DNA from: an uncultured Clostridia bacterium
GTDB taxonomy: Bacteria; Bacillota; Clostridia; TANB77; CAG-508
Direction of reading: 5' to 3'
DNA length: 48,359 bases
Assembly (NCBI GenBank): GCA_944390395.1
Contig: CALXPY010000007.1
Span: 1 to 48,359, forward strand
The notes beneath the pieces were generated by a model. That model was not told the origin of the DNA. It saw nothing but the letters and a program-made list of their open reading frames with translations, and ran no database searches. Positions within the stretch are counted from its first letter, which is position 1. Each line of letters starts with the position of its first letter. The position numbers and the translations under genes were made by a program. Positions 25,752 to 34,749 of this stretch are shown here, one piece after another.

Positions 25752-26570
25752 TTATTTCCTACCAGACATTTTTTTCATAACTATTTTTTCACATATAACT
25801 ATTGTTTGATACATAATTGCTGCTACGATTGCAAGTATAATTACTCCTGTCATTACTAAATCTAACTGGAACACCTGACCACCATATACAATTAAATATC
25901 CTAAACCAGCCTTAGAAACTAAAAACTCTCCTGATATTACTCCTACTAAAGATAATCCAACATTTACTTTTAAAGAATTAAAAAATGTTGAAATGTTAGC
26001 TGGAATTACTATTTTAGTTAAAATCTGAAATTTATTAGCATTAAATGTTTTGGCCATTTTTATTAATTCACTATCTGTATTTATAAATCCATTTAATATC
26101 TCTAGTACAGTTACAATTAGAGAAATTGCAAGTGCCATTACTATAATAGCTGGCATTCCTGCTCCAACCCAAATTATTATTACAGGTCCTAATGCTACCT
26201 TTGGTAAACTATTTAGCACTACTAAAAAAGGTTCACTAACTTTTGATAAAAACTTTGACCACCATAAAATAATTGCTATAAGTACTCCCAAAATAGTTCC
26301 TAATAAGAATCCTATTATAGTTTCTGTGCACGTTACTTGTAGATGTAATAAAAGGTCATTTGATGATAAATTCATAAAAGTTTTTACAATTTCTGATGGT
26401 TTACTAGTTATAAAACTGTCTATTATTCCTGCATCAGCTAGTAATTCCCAACCAACTATAAATACAACAACTATAATTAATCTAGTACAAAATATAGCTA
26501 TCTTATTTCTTTTGATTTTCTTTAAGTATTTTTTTCTATCTTCAGATATATTTACTTCATTCATGTACAT
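25752..26570 (-). CDS. ABC transporter permease (SsuC/ThiX type)
   Basis: 272 residues with about six membrane helices and the EAA-type coupling loop (GFINTDSELIKMAKTFNANK). The region VVLNSLPKVALGPVIIIWVG is characteristic of SsuC/TauC-type permeases. The start is set at ATG 26570, just after AAGGAG and overlapping the ATPase stop by 14 bases; ATG 26564 is an alternative. It forms the membrane pore of the importer with the ATPase encoded upstream. Confidence 0.9.
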   Translation of the reverse strand: MYMNEVNISEDRKKYLKKIKRNKIAIFCTRLIIVVVFIVGWELLADAGIIDSFITSKPSEIVKTFMNLSSNDLLLHLQVTCTETIIGFLLGTILGVLIAIILWWSKFLSKVSEPFLVVLNSLPKVALGPVIIIWVGAGMPAIIVMALAISLIVTVLEILNGFINTDSELIKMAKTFNANKFQILTKIVIPANISTFFNSLKVNVGLSLVGVISGEFLVSKAGLGYLIVYGGQVFQLDLVMTGVIILAIVAAIMYQTIVICEKIVMKKMSGRK

Positions 26571-27300
26571 CAAGCTCCTTCCATATAGTATCAAAATATT
26601 TACTAAATTTAGGGCTTTCTCTACAGTTAATTGGTGTTCTATTTGGTATTTCAAAATCAATTGTATGAATATTTTTTACTACCGCCGGTCTACTAGAAAG
26701 AACCACTATTCTATCAGACATACTTATTGCTTCTGATATATCATGTGTTACAATTAATGCTGTCATATTTTCTTTTCTTAATATATTAAATATGTCATTT
26801 GTAACCATTATTCTAGTTTGATAATCTAATGCAGAAAAAGCTTCGTCTAATAATAATATTTTGGGTTTTATTGCTAATGTCCTAATTAATGCTGCTCTTT
26901 GTCTCATACCTCCTGAAAGTTGATTAGGGTATTTATCTTTAAATTCATATAGATTATACTTTTTTAATAATTCATCAACATATTTTTCATTTTCTGCATT
27001 TTTTTGCTTTCTTACCTCTAATCCGAACAATATATTATTATATATTGTTCTCCATTCTAAAAGGCTGTCTTTTTGTAGCATGTAGCCTAATCCACCATCT
27101 ATTTCTATTTCGCCAGATGTTTTTTCTTCCAAACCAGCTATAATAGATAGAAGAGTAGACTTTCCACATCCGCTAGGACCAATTATGCTAACAAATTCTC
27201 CTTCTTTTACTCCAAAACTTATATTAGATAAAGCTTCTATTTCTCCGTTTTTCGCCTGGTACTTTTTAGTTATGTTCTTTAGTTTAACTACCTCTTTCAT
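26557..27300 (-). CDS. ABC transporter ATPase (SsuB/TauB type)
   Basis: 247 residues with a full nucleotide-binding domain: Walker A GPSGCGKST (41-49), signature LSGGMRQR, Walker B ILLLDEAFSALD, and switch His in VTHD. It drives uptake by the SsuABC/ThiXYZ-like importer. First gene of the three-gene unit. It lies 96 bases downstream of the cysteine synthase gene with no terminator seen in that gap, so co-transcription is possible. Confidence 0.93.
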   Translation of the reverse strand: MKEVVKLKNITKKYQAKNGEIEALSNISFGVKEGEFVSIIGPSGCGKSTLLSIIAGLEEKTSGEIEIDGGLGYMLQKDSLLEWRTIYNNILFGLEVRKQKNAENEKYVDELLKKYNLYEFKDKYPNQLSGGMRQRAALIRTLAIKPKILLLDEAFSALDYQTRIMVTNDIFNILRKENMTALIVTHDISEAISMSDRIVVLSSRPAVVKNIHTIDFEIPNRTPINCRESPKFSKYFDTIWKELDVHE

Positions 27301-27396
27301 AAGTACCTCCTATAAATTTATCATAATGTATATTATGCAAGTAGACATAAATATGTGATTCTTTACTTATGCTATAGTAATTAAAACCTTTTTCTA

Positions 27397-28347
27397 TTAT
27401 TCGTAACTTAGTAATTCTATTTTATTAGAGATAAATTTAGGATTATTATTTATTTCTTCACTTAACTCCGTACTTAAATATTTTTTATTATCATCTGCAA
27501 ATACAGTTACAAATGGTTTTTTTGTTTCTTTTCCTGCTATTGCACATCCAATAAAATTGGCTCCAGATGAAATTCCTACTCCTATTCCTAATTGACATGA
27601 TAATTTTCTGGCCATATTTATTGCATCATCATCATTTATTAAAATAACTTTGTCAATAATATTTTTATCTAAAAGTTCTGGTATAAATTCATCACCTATT
27701 CCTTCAATTTTATGAGAACCTATTATTCTATTTTTTGAAATTAATGGCATTTTATCTGGTTCTATTGCGACTATTTCTATATCTTTATTATAATTTTTTA
27801 ATTTTTTTCCTACTCCTATTAATGTACCTCCTGTTCCAACTCCAGAAACAAATCCTCCCATATCTTCTTCTATTTGATTAATTATTTCTTGAGCTGTAGT
27901 TTCGTAATGTGCCAAGATATTATCTTTATTTGCAAATTGGTTTGCTAAAAATCCACCTTTTTCTTTGGCAAATTTTTTTGCTTCTTTTATACATCTTTTA
28001 AATCCACCTTGCCCTTTAGAAAACAAATATACTTCTGCTCCATACATTTTCATTATTTTTACTCTTTCTTCACTTACCCAATCTGGCATAAAAATGTACA
28101 CAGGATGGTTATAATGTTTGCCTAAAGCTGCTAATGAAATTCCTGTATTTCCACTTGTAGCTTCTATTATTGGCATCCCTTCTTTTAATTCTCCTCTTTC
28201 TTTTGCTTTATTTATTATGTAATATGCTACTCTATCTTTTATACTTCCTGTTAAATTAAAACTTTCTAGTTTTGCATAAATGTACTTTATTTTATCTTCA
28301 TATCTATACCTTATTTTTATAATAGGTGTATTTCCAATAGTATTAAT
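27397..28347 (-). CDS. Cysteine synthase family enzyme, apparent AUU start
   Basis: A PLP-dependent beta-replacing enzyme of 316 residues. The N-terminal part has NTIGNTPIIKI and the PLP lysine in NLTGSIKDR. Then come the substrate loop EATSGNTGISLAALG and the PLP-phosphate loop GTGGTLIGVG. It would make cysteine from O-acetylserine and sulfide, or act on a related substrate. Homology continues 57 codons upstream of the first in-frame ATG (28176), but that stretch has no ATG, GTG or TTG. The best start is ATT at 28345-28347, six bases after GGGGGAG. The Asn-Leu-Thr replacing Asn-Pro-Gly before the lysine is slightly unusual. Confidence 0.87.
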   Translation of the reverse strand: MNTIGNTPIIKIRYRYEDKIKYIYAKLESFNLTGSIKDRVAYYIINKAKERGELKEGMPIIEATSGNTGISLAALGKHYNHPVYIFMPDWVSEERVKIMKMYGAEVYLFSKGQGGFKRCIKEAKKFAKEKGGFLANQFANKDNILAHYETTAQEIINQIEEDMGGFVSGVGTGGTLIGVGKKLKNYNKDIEIVAIEPDKMPLISKNRIIGSHKIEGIGDEFIPELLDKNIIDKVILINDDDAINMARKLSCQLGIGVGISSGANFIGCAIAGKETKKPFVTVFADDNKKYLSTELSEEINNNPKFISNKIELLSYE

Positions 28348-28408
28348 AACAATCTCCCCCTTTCTTGTAATAATATATTATATTTATTATTTTTGTAAAT
28401 GTTAATTG

Positions 28409-28437
28409 TTGAAAAATTTCTATATTTAATATATAAT
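28409..28437 (+). promoter_or_regulatory. Promoter of the metallophosphoesterase unit
   Basis: TTGAAA (28409-28414), 17-bp spacer, TATAAT (28432-28437), 31 bases upstream of the start. It faces away from the cysteine synthase gene. Confidence 0.78.
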
Positions 28438-28468
28438 TAAATATAGAGTTTTAAAAAGGGGGGATATT

Positions 28469-29266
28469 ATGGAGAGAATTGCCGTTCTATCTGATGTACA
28501 TGGTAATATAACTGCATTAAACGCTGTTTTAGATGATATTCGAAAACGTGGTATAAGCAATATTTATTGTTTAGGTGATAGTGTGACCAAATGCGTTAAT
28601 CCAGATTTAGTTATAGATACTTTGCGTGCTAATTGTAAAGTAATTTTAAAAGGTAACTGCGATGAAGTTATTGCCAGACCAGATATACAACCTGGCAGAT
28701 TTTGGAGCAGAGATAAAATAGGTGAAGAACGTGCCAATTTTTTACGTAATTTACCCATTTCTTATGAGTTTTATTTAAGTGGCTACTTAATAAGATTATT
28801 TCATGCTTCTCCTTTTGCTTTAGATTATATTTTTAATCCAATGTTTGCAAATAGAGAAAATGCATATTCAGAAAGAGAAATAATAAGTCCTCTAAAACTT
28901 TTTGAGAATACCAAACTAATTGGTAAAACTGCAAATGATCCTATTCCAGACATTGTTGGATATGGTCATATACATACACCAAATTTATTTAGATTTAAAA
29001 ATAAAACCATATTTAATCCTGGAAGTGTTGGAATTCCAATTGAGATGGAAAATAAGGATTTTGATGATCCTACTAATAAATTTTCTACTTTGGCTTCTTA
29101 CATGATTTTAGAAGGTGAATTGGATTCTAAAGAATTGTCTAGTATATCTTTTAGTTTAGTAAGAATTAAATATGATATTCAAAAAGAAATTGAGTATTTA
29201 CAAAAATCTGATATGGCAAATAAAGATGAAATTATAACCAATTTATTAACTGCCACTAATGTTTAA
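28469..29266 (+). CDS. Metallophosphoesterase family protein
   Basis: 265 residues of the calcineurin-like YfcE/DUF2437-type group. Metal-binding motifs are D9-x-H11 (LSDVHGN), GDSVTK (the GD motif), GNCDE and GYGHIHTP near the C-terminus. These coordinate two metals and hydrolyse phosphomono- or diesters; the natural substrate is unknown. Excellent AAGGGGGG ribosome site. It is followed after 13 bases by a UDP-sugar pyrophosphorylase, so a role in nucleotide-sugar metabolism is plausible. Confidence 0.87.
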   Translation: MERIAVLSDVHGNITALNAVLDDIRKRGISNIYCLGDSVTKCVNPDLVIDTLRANCKVILKGNCDEVIARPDIQPGRFWSRDKIGEERANFLRNLPISYEFYLSGYLIRLFHASPFALDYIFNPMFANRENAYSEREIISPLKLFENTKLIGKTANDPIPDIVGYGHIHTPNLFRFKNKTIFNPGSVGIPIEMENKDFDDPTNKFSTLASYMILEGELDSKELSSISFSLVRIKYDIQKEIEYLQKSDMANKDEIITNLLTATNV

Positions 29267-29279
29267 TTAAAGAGGTATT

Positions 29280-30521
29280 ATGGATAGTAGTCTGCGAAAA
29301 GCAAAAAATATTTTAGTTAAGTATAATCAAGAACATTTATTACAATTTTATAATAGTTTAAATGATTCTGAAAAAAATATATTAGTAAATCAAATATTAA
29401 ATATTGATTTTGAAAAAATTTTGGATTTATACAATAATTCTAAAATTTACAACAAATGTAGTATCGGTATGATATCTCCATTAAAACATATTAATAAATC
29501 AAAAATTTCTAAAGATGATTACAATAAATATGTTACTATTGGAGAGAATTTTATTCAGAAATCTAGATTTGCTGTAGTAACCATGGCTGGTGGACAAGGT
29601 ACAAGACTTGGAATAAAAGGTCCAAAGGGTACTTTTGAGTTAGATATACTACCTAAAAAATCATTATTTGAAATTATTTGTGACAAACTTAAAAATGCCA
29701 ATTTAAAATATAATATTTCAATACCATGGTATATAATGACAAGTACTCAAAATCATGAAAAAACTGTTAATTTCTTTGAAGAAAGAAATTATTTTGACTA
29801 TGGAAAAAATAATGTAATATTTTTCAAGCAATCTAACTTACCATTAATTGATCTTGATGGAAAATTAATTCTTGCTGAACCTTATCTTATTAACGAAGGT
29901 TCAAATGGTAATGGCGATGTTTTTAAAGCAATGAAAAATAACAATATTATCAGTGATATGAAATCTAAAGATATTGAACTTGTATTTTTTTCTGGTGTTG
30001 ATAATGTATTATTAAAGCCTGTAGATCCTTTATTTATTGGATTAACACTTTATAATAATAAAGAAATTGCTGCAAAAACAATTTTTAAAGAAAATGCTAA
30101 TAGTAAAGATTGGGTATTTGCAAGAAAAAATAATAAGCCTGGCATTATAAATTGTAGCGATTTTGTTGAAGAAATAACTGAGTTAAAAGATGAAAATGGT
30201 GATTATTTATATAGGGAATTAAACATATTGGAGCATCTATTTACAATTAAAGCTATTGAAAAAGTAAGTAATGTTGAATTACCTTACCATTTGGCTTTTA
30301 GAAAGAACCCTTTTGTTAACTATGAAGGTATGAAACAAGTACCAGAATCACCTAATACATATAAATTCGAAACTTTTATATTTGATGCTTTTAACTATTT
30401 TGATGACATACAATTATTGCGTGTAGATGATGAAGAAGAATTTTCACCTATAAAAAGTTTTAATGGCAAATACAACCCTGAGAGAGCAAAAATAATGTAC
30501 AAAAAATGTTATAATGTTTGA
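29280..30521 (+). CDS. UDPGP-type UDP-sugar pyrophosphorylase
   Basis: 413 residues of the eukaryote-like UDPGP/UAP family. The nucleotide loop is MAGGQGTRLGIKGPKGTFEL (about 101-120), followed by NEGSNGNGDVFKAM, FFSGVDNVLLKPVDP and EFSPIKSFNG, all typical of UAP1-like enzymes. It joins UTP with a hexose-1-phosphate or GlcNAc-1-phosphate to give the UDP-sugar for wall or glycan synthesis. It is second in a two-gene plus-strand unit ending at a strong terminator. Which sugar is used cannot be read. Confidence 0.9.
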   Translation: MDSSLRKAKNILVKYNQEHLLQFYNSLNDSEKNILVNQILNIDFEKILDLYNNSKIYNKCSIGMISPLKHINKSKISKDDYNKYVTIGENFIQKSRFAVVTMAGGQGTRLGIKGPKGTFELDILPKKSLFEIICDKLKNANLKYNISIPWYIMTSTQNHEKTVNFFEERNYFDYGKNNVIFFKQSNLPLIDLDGKLILAEPYLINEGSNGNGDVFKAMKNNNIISDMKSKDIELVFFSGVDNVLLKPVDPLFIGLTLYNNKEIAAKTIFKENANSKDWVFARKNNKPGIINCSDFVEEITELKDENGDYLYRELNILEHLFTIKAIEKVSNVELPYHLAFRKNPFVNYEGMKQVPESPNTYKFETFIFDAFNYFDDIQLLRVDDEEEFSPIKSFNGKYNPERAKIMYKKCYNV

Positions 30522-30522
30522 T

Positions 30523-30544
30523 AAGTGTGTTTTTTAACACACTT
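30523..30544. terminator. Terminator between UDPGP gene and yraN (convergent)
   Basis: Perfect 9-bp stem AAGTGTGTT/AACACACTT with a TTTT loop and TTAATTTTT after it on the plus strand. The yraN stop lies at its far edge. Confidence 0.88.
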
Positions 30545-30916
30545 TTAATTTTTATCTGAAAATATTGCATTTTTTATGTGATTTATTTTGTATCTATTAT
30601 ATTTTTTCATTACTTCTATTACATCTATCCTTATAAAATTATTTTCTAAATTATGTATATGAACATAGTATTTCACAGCCTTATATAAATGTTTTTGTTT
30701 TATATTATGTACAGCTTCTCCCGGTGTTCCATAAGATTTATTTCTTCTTGTTTTTACTTCTATAAAAACATATTCAATTTTATCAAGTGCAATAATATCT
30801 ATTTCTCCTGCTTTACAAGTGAAATTTTTTTCTATTATTTCATATCCTTTTGAAATTAAATATTGTTCTGCTATTTCTTCCCCTTCTTTTCCTAAAATAT
30901 GTTTTTTATCTATAAT
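30545..30916 (-). CDS. yraN: YraN family (UPF0102) endonuclease-like protein, apparent AUU/AUA start
   Basis: About 122 residues: DKKHILGKEGEEIAEQYLIS, KAGEIDIIALDKIEYVFIEV and KTRRNKSYGTPGEAVHNIKQ match UPF0102, with the nuclease-like core GEIDIIA...FIEVKTR. The role is uncertain (probable DNA-processing nuclease). It is coupled to dprA, as in many Firmicutes. The reading frame opens at a TAA only a few codons upstream, and the sole codons between are AAA GGA GGT AAT ATT ATA. The start must therefore be ATT (30914-30916) or ATA (30911-30913), just after AAGGAGG. Confidence 0.85.
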   Translation of the reverse strand: MIDKKHILGKEGEEIAEQYLISKGYEIIEKNFTCKAGEIDIIALDKIEYVFIEVKTRRNKSYGTPGEAVHNIKQKHLYKAVKYYVHIHNLENNFIRIDVIEVMKKYNRYKINHIKNAIFSDKN

Positions 30917-30935
30917 ATTACCTCCTTTTTATCCT

Positions 30936-31787
30936 TTATACTCGTACATATTCATTACCAGGTAAACTTTTTATTAATCCCTGTAACTCTAGCATAAAAA
31001 TTTTTTGATTTACTTCTGATATATTTAATTTTAATTGTTTGCAAATATCATTTATATTAATTGGTACATTACTAATTAATTTGTATATATCATCATATTC
31101 TGTTTCTACCTTTTCTTTTTCCTGTGTTTCTGAAATAAATTCATAATGTTCTAAAATATCGTCAACTGTAATTACAAGATTGCATCCATTTTTTATTAAA
31201 TTATTTGGCCCTCCTCCTACTGTAGATTCTAAATTATGTGGTATACAAAACACTTCCTTCTTTTGTTTTAATGCATGATGTGCAGTAACTACACTACCGC
31301 TTCTGACTCGTCCTTCTATTAATAGTACTCCCATAGAAATTCCAGCTATTATCCTGTTTCTTCGAGGGAAACTAGATAAATCCACCTCTTTTTCAGGTTG
31401 ATATTCAGTTATTATACATCCACCTTCAGCAATTATTTGATTATATAGTTCTAGATTTTGTTCTGGATATATATGTTCAAATCCCGCTCCTAATACTGCA
31501 ATTGTTTTACCTTTTCCATTTTTTGCTCCCTGATGTGCTGCTGTATCTATTCCTATTGCCATTCCACTTATAACACAAATATCTTTATTTGATAGTCCCT
31601 TAGAAAATTTAAAAGCTTGTTTATATCCATAATCTGTACAATTCCTTGAACCTACTATAGCTATAGAAGGCTTATTTAATAAATTAGCATCACCTTTTAC
31701 ATATAAGCAAGTTGGTGGATCAGGTATATTTAATAATCTTTTTGGATACCTTGGATCATTTTGTTTTATAATTTCTATAATTATCAC
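30936..31787 (-). CDS. dprA: DNA-processing protein DprA
   Basis: 283 residues, the length of a minimal DprA. The Rossmann-like core has IVGSRNCTDYGYKQAFKFSK, VISGMAIGIDTAAHQGA, TIAVLGAGFEHIYPEQN and FPRRNRIIAGIS. The C-terminal 60 residues look like a winged helix. DprA protects incoming single-stranded DNA and loads RecA in natural transformation. It is followed by yraN and preceded 13 bases upstream by comM, a common competence-linked cluster. Confidence 0.95.
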   Translation of the reverse strand: MIIIEIIKQNDPRYPKRLLNIPDPPTCLYVKGDANLLNKPSIAIVGSRNCTDYGYKQAFKFSKGLSNKDICVISGMAIGIDTAAHQGAKNGKGKTIAVLGAGFEHIYPEQNLELYNQIIAEGGCIITEYQPEKEVDLSSFPRRNRIIAGISMGVLLIEGRVRSGSVVTAHHALKQKKEVFCIPHNLESTVGGGPNNLIKNGCNLVITVDDILEHYEFISETQEKEKVETEYDDIYKLISNVPININDICKQLKLNISEVNQKIFMLELQGLIKSLPGNEYVRV

Positions 31788-31799
31788 TTGTCCTTTTAT

Positions 31800-33335
31800 T
31801 TAATTTTTCCAATACTTTTTATCTAAACTTCTATATTGTATTGCCTCCGCTATATGGGTTTTATCTATATTCTCTTTTCCCTGCAAATCTGCTATTGTTC
31901 TCGCAACCTTTAATATCCTTCCATAAGCTCTTGCACTTAGCCCCAATCGTTCAAAAGCTGCCTGTAAAATATAATTACTTTCTTTATCTAATCTACAATA
32001 CTTTTCTATAAGCTTTGGTGTTAAATCAGAATTAGAATATATTTTTTCTTCCTTATAGCGTTCAATTTGAATCTTTCTGGCTTTATTTACTCTTTCTTTT
32101 ATTTCTTTTGATGTTTCTATAGTATCTTCACTATTTAGTTTTTGGTATTTAACTGGTGTTACTTCAATTTGTATATCTATTCTATCTAATAATGGTCCAC
32201 TTATTTTATTCATATATTTTGAAATCATTTGAGGAGTGCAATTACATTCTTTTTCTTTTGATCCATAATAACCACAAGGACATGGATTCATTGAAGCAAT
32301 GAACATGAAATTACATGGATATGTTAAACTTGCATTTACTCTACTAATAGAAATATTTTTATCTTCTAATGGTCCTCTCATGACCTCCAATACATTTTTA
32401 TTAAATTCTGGTAATTCATCTAGAAATAGAACTCCATAATGCGCTAAACTTATTTCTCCAGGTTTTGGTATTCTTCCTCCTCCTACCAAAGAACTAGAAG
32501 AAATTGTATGATGTGGTGCTCTAAATGGTCTTGATGTTATTAGTGGAATATCTTTAGACAATATGCCTGCTATACTATGAATTTTTGTTATTTCCAATGA
32601 TTCTTCAAACGTTAAATCTGGTAGTATAGTAGGTATTCTTTTAGCCATCATTGTTTTTCCACTACCTGGACTACCTATAAGTAAACAATTATGACTCCCT
32701 GCTGCTGCTATTTCCAATGCTCTTTTTATATTTTCTTGTCCTTTTACTTCTGAAAAATCAAGATTATATTTATTTTCACTTGTAAATATTTCTTCTATAT
32801 TCATTTTACTTGGCAATATTTCCAATTGCTTATTTAAATAGAATACCACATCTTGTAGTCTCTCAACACCAACAACCTCTATGCCATTTATAATTGCAGC
32901 TTCCTTTGCATTTTCTTTTGGAATTATTACTTTTTTTATTCCTAATTTTTTTGCCTCTATACACATTGGTAAAACTCCATTTACACTATTTATTTTTCCA
33001 TCTAATGAAAGTTCACCAATGAAAACTGTATTTTCCAAATCCAGATTTTGTATTTCTCCCATACAGATTAATACACCTATTGCAATTGGTAAATCAAAGA
33101 ATGATCCTTCCTTTTTAGTGTTTGCTGGTGCTAAATTTACTACAATTCTTCTACTTTGCAATTCATATCCTGAATTTTTAATAGCAGACCTTACTCTCTC
33201 TTTTGACTCTCTTACACTAATATCTGGCAAGCCTACAATCTCCCAATACGGAATTCCAGCAGAAACATCCACTTGCACATTAACAACATAGCCTTCTAGT
33301 CCATGTAGAGACATACTTTTTACATTTGATAACAT
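31800..33335 (-). CDS. comM: ComM/YifB AAA+ helicase (magnesium-chelatase-like)
   Basis: 511 residues from ATG 33335; an ATG 12 bases upstream sits directly on the AAAGGA site. An N-terminal ComM domain (VDVSAGIPYWEIVGLPD, IVVNLAPANTKKEGSFFDLP) is followed by an AAA+ domain with Walker A GSPGSGKT (about 217-224) and LFLDELPEF as Walker B. A zinc-like MNPCPCGYYGS follows. The C-terminal domain carries LGLSARAYGRILKVARTIAD. ComM is a hexameric helicase that promotes branch migration during transformation. First gene of the comM-dprA-yraN unit. Confidence 0.95.
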   Translation of the reverse strand: MLSNVKSMSLHGLEGYVVNVQVDVSAGIPYWEIVGLPDISVRESKERVRSAIKNSGYELQSRRIVVNLAPANTKKEGSFFDLPIAIGVLICMGEIQNLDLENTVFIGELSLDGKINSVNGVLPMCIEAKKLGIKKVIIPKENAKEAAIINGIEVVGVERLQDVVFYLNKQLEILPSKMNIEEIFTSENKYNLDFSEVKGQENIKRALEIAAAGSHNCLLIGSPGSGKTMMAKRIPTILPDLTFEESLEITKIHSIAGILSKDIPLITSRPFRAPHHTISSSSLVGGGRIPKPGEISLAHYGVLFLDELPEFNKNVLEVMRGPLEDKNISISRVNASLTYPCNFMFIASMNPCPCGYYGSKEKECNCTPQMISKYMNKISGPLLDRIDIQIEVTPVKYQKLNSEDTIETSKEIKERVNKARKIQIERYKEEKIYSNSDLTPKLIEKYCRLDKESNYILQAAFERLGLSARAYGRILKVARTIADLQGKENIDKTHIAEAIQYRSLDKKYWKN

Positions 33336-33446
33336 ATTAAAAAACATCCTTTTTGAAATTATAAGAATTAAAATCTTTGAATTAAATTTTTTGAAATAAT
33401 AACAATAGTGAACTTATTTTTATTATTTAAGACAAAATATATATTT

Positions 33447-33474
33447 ATTATATAGTCTTCTTGTAAATTTGCAA
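33447..33474 (-). promoter_or_regulatory. Candidate promoter of comM-dprA-yraN
   Basis: Minus-strand TTGCAA (33469-33474), 16-bp spacer, TATAAT (33447-33452), about 110 bases upstream of comM. The -35 is weak, and a Spo0A box lies 17 bases further upstream. Confidence 0.55.
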
Positions 33475-33490
33475 GTATTTTCGTACAAGC

Positions 33491-33501
33491 TTTTTCGACA
33501 A
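33491..33501 (-). promoter_or_regulatory. Spo0A box (0A box)
   Basis: Minus-strand TTGTCGAAAAA contains the full TGTCGAA consensus. It lies 17 bases upstream of the candidate comM -35, a position compatible with activation or repression by Spo0A~P. Confidence 0.55.
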
Positions 33502-33514
33502 TATATTTCAAAAA

Positions 33515-33553
33515 ACGTAGATATTGAAGATATGTAACCTTCTATATCTACGT
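33515..33553 (-). terminator. Terminator after the DUF362 gene
   Basis: Perfect 10-bp stem ACGTAGATAT/ATATCTACGT with a 19-base loop. On the minus strand it is followed by TTTTTT. It lies 50 bases after the stop at 33603. Confidence 0.8.
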
Positions 33554-33602
33554 CTTTAAATAATAATAAATCTATATAAAACTCTTATACACATAAAACA
33601 TT

Positions 33603-34721
33603 CTATATTTTTATAAGTTCATAGTTAGATGTTCCTAAACCAATTTTTTCTCCATGTTCTATCTGACTTTCCCAATTTGTTTCTGGATGATTGATATGAA
33701 AATTATCTTTTTCTTTTATATTCTTTTCTATATTTTCACTTAATCTGCTATTACTTAACGCTTCTTGTGAATTTACTAAATCTGCACAAGCTTTATCTAA
33801 TGCAACTGGATCAAAAGAAGCAAGCATTCCTATATCTGGAACTATTGGTGCATCATTTTCTGAATGGCAATCACAATTAGGAGAAACATCACATATTAAA
33901 CTTACATGAAATTGTGGTCTATCTTTTACAACTGCCAAAGCATACTCTGCCATCTTTTTATTTAAAACATCATTTGCTTCATCATTAGGAGATTTTATTG
34001 CATCAAAATTACAAATTCCAATACATCTTCCACATCCTACACATTTATTATGATCTATATGTGCAATTCCATTATCATCATAACTAATTGCTCCATGTGC
34101 ACATATTTTTATACATCTTTTACATTTTCTACATTTGTTTTCATTTACATTTGGTTTTCCACTACTATGCATTTCCATTTTTCCTGCTCTAGATCCACAA
34201 CCCATGCCAATATTTTTTATTGCTCCACCAAATCCTGTACTTTCATGTCCTTTAAAATGATTTAAAGAAATAAACACATCAGCATCCATAATAGCTGTTC
34301 CTATTTTAGCATTTTTTACATATTCACCATCAATTGGCACTATTGTTTCATCTGTACCTTTTAAACCGTCTGCAATAATTACTTGACAACCTGTAGAATA
34401 TGGAGTAAATCCATTTTCATAAGCTGCATCTAAATGGTCTAAAGCATTTTTCCTTCTACCTACATATAAAGTATTACAATCTGTTAAAAATGGTTTTCCA
34501 CCTAATTCTTTTACTACATCTGCTATTGCTTTTGAATAATTTGGTCTTAAATAAGCTAAGTTTCCTGGTTCTCCAAAATGAATTTTTATAGCTACATACT
34601 TGTTTTCAAAATCAATATTTTCAATTCCTGCTTTTTTAACTAAATTTTTAAGTTTTTGTAATAAATTCAAACCTGGTCTAGCTCTAAAATCTGTAAAATA
34701 CACTTTTGCCTTTTCTTCCAT
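33603..34721 (-). CDS. DUF362 domain protein with two 4Fe-4S clusters
   Basis: 372 residues. The DUF362 domain (about 1-185 and 280-350: VAIKIHFGEPGNLAYLRPNY, GFGGAIKNIGMGCGSRAGK) encloses a ferredoxin insert at about 195-240. The insert has two CxxCxxCxxxC motifs (CRKCKRCIKIC and CVGCGRCIGIC). Such proteins are redox proteins of unclear substrate, common in Clostridia. The leader carries a palindrome and a 22-bp element shared with the fic unit. ATG at 34721 follows GGGAGGAATG. No partner genes are adjacent. Confidence 0.9.
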   Translation of the reverse strand: MEEKAKVYFTDFRARPGLNLLQKLKNLVKKAGIENIDFENKYVAIKIHFGEPGNLAYLRPNYSKAIADVVKELGGKPFLTDCNTLYVGRRKNALDHLDAAYENGFTPYSTGCQVIIADGLKGTDETIVPIDGEYVKNAKIGTAIMDADVFISLNHFKGHESTGFGGAIKNIGMGCGSRAGKMEMHSSGKPNVNENKCRKCKRCIKICAHGAISYDDNGIAHIDHNKCVGCGRCIGICNFDAIKSPNDEANDVLNKKMAEYALAVVKDRPQFHVSLICDVSPNCDCHSENDAPIVPDIGMLASFDPVALDKACADLVNSQEALSNSRLSENIEKNIKEKDNFHINHPETNWESQIEHGEKIGLGTSNYELIKI

Positions 34722-34749
34722 ATTTAATCACATTCCTCCCTTAAAGTAC

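Noticed and set aside
26050..26736. 228-codon plus-strand ORF opposite the permease and ATPase genes
   Set aside because: Antisense to two genes with full ABC motifs; no ribosome site or recognisable product.
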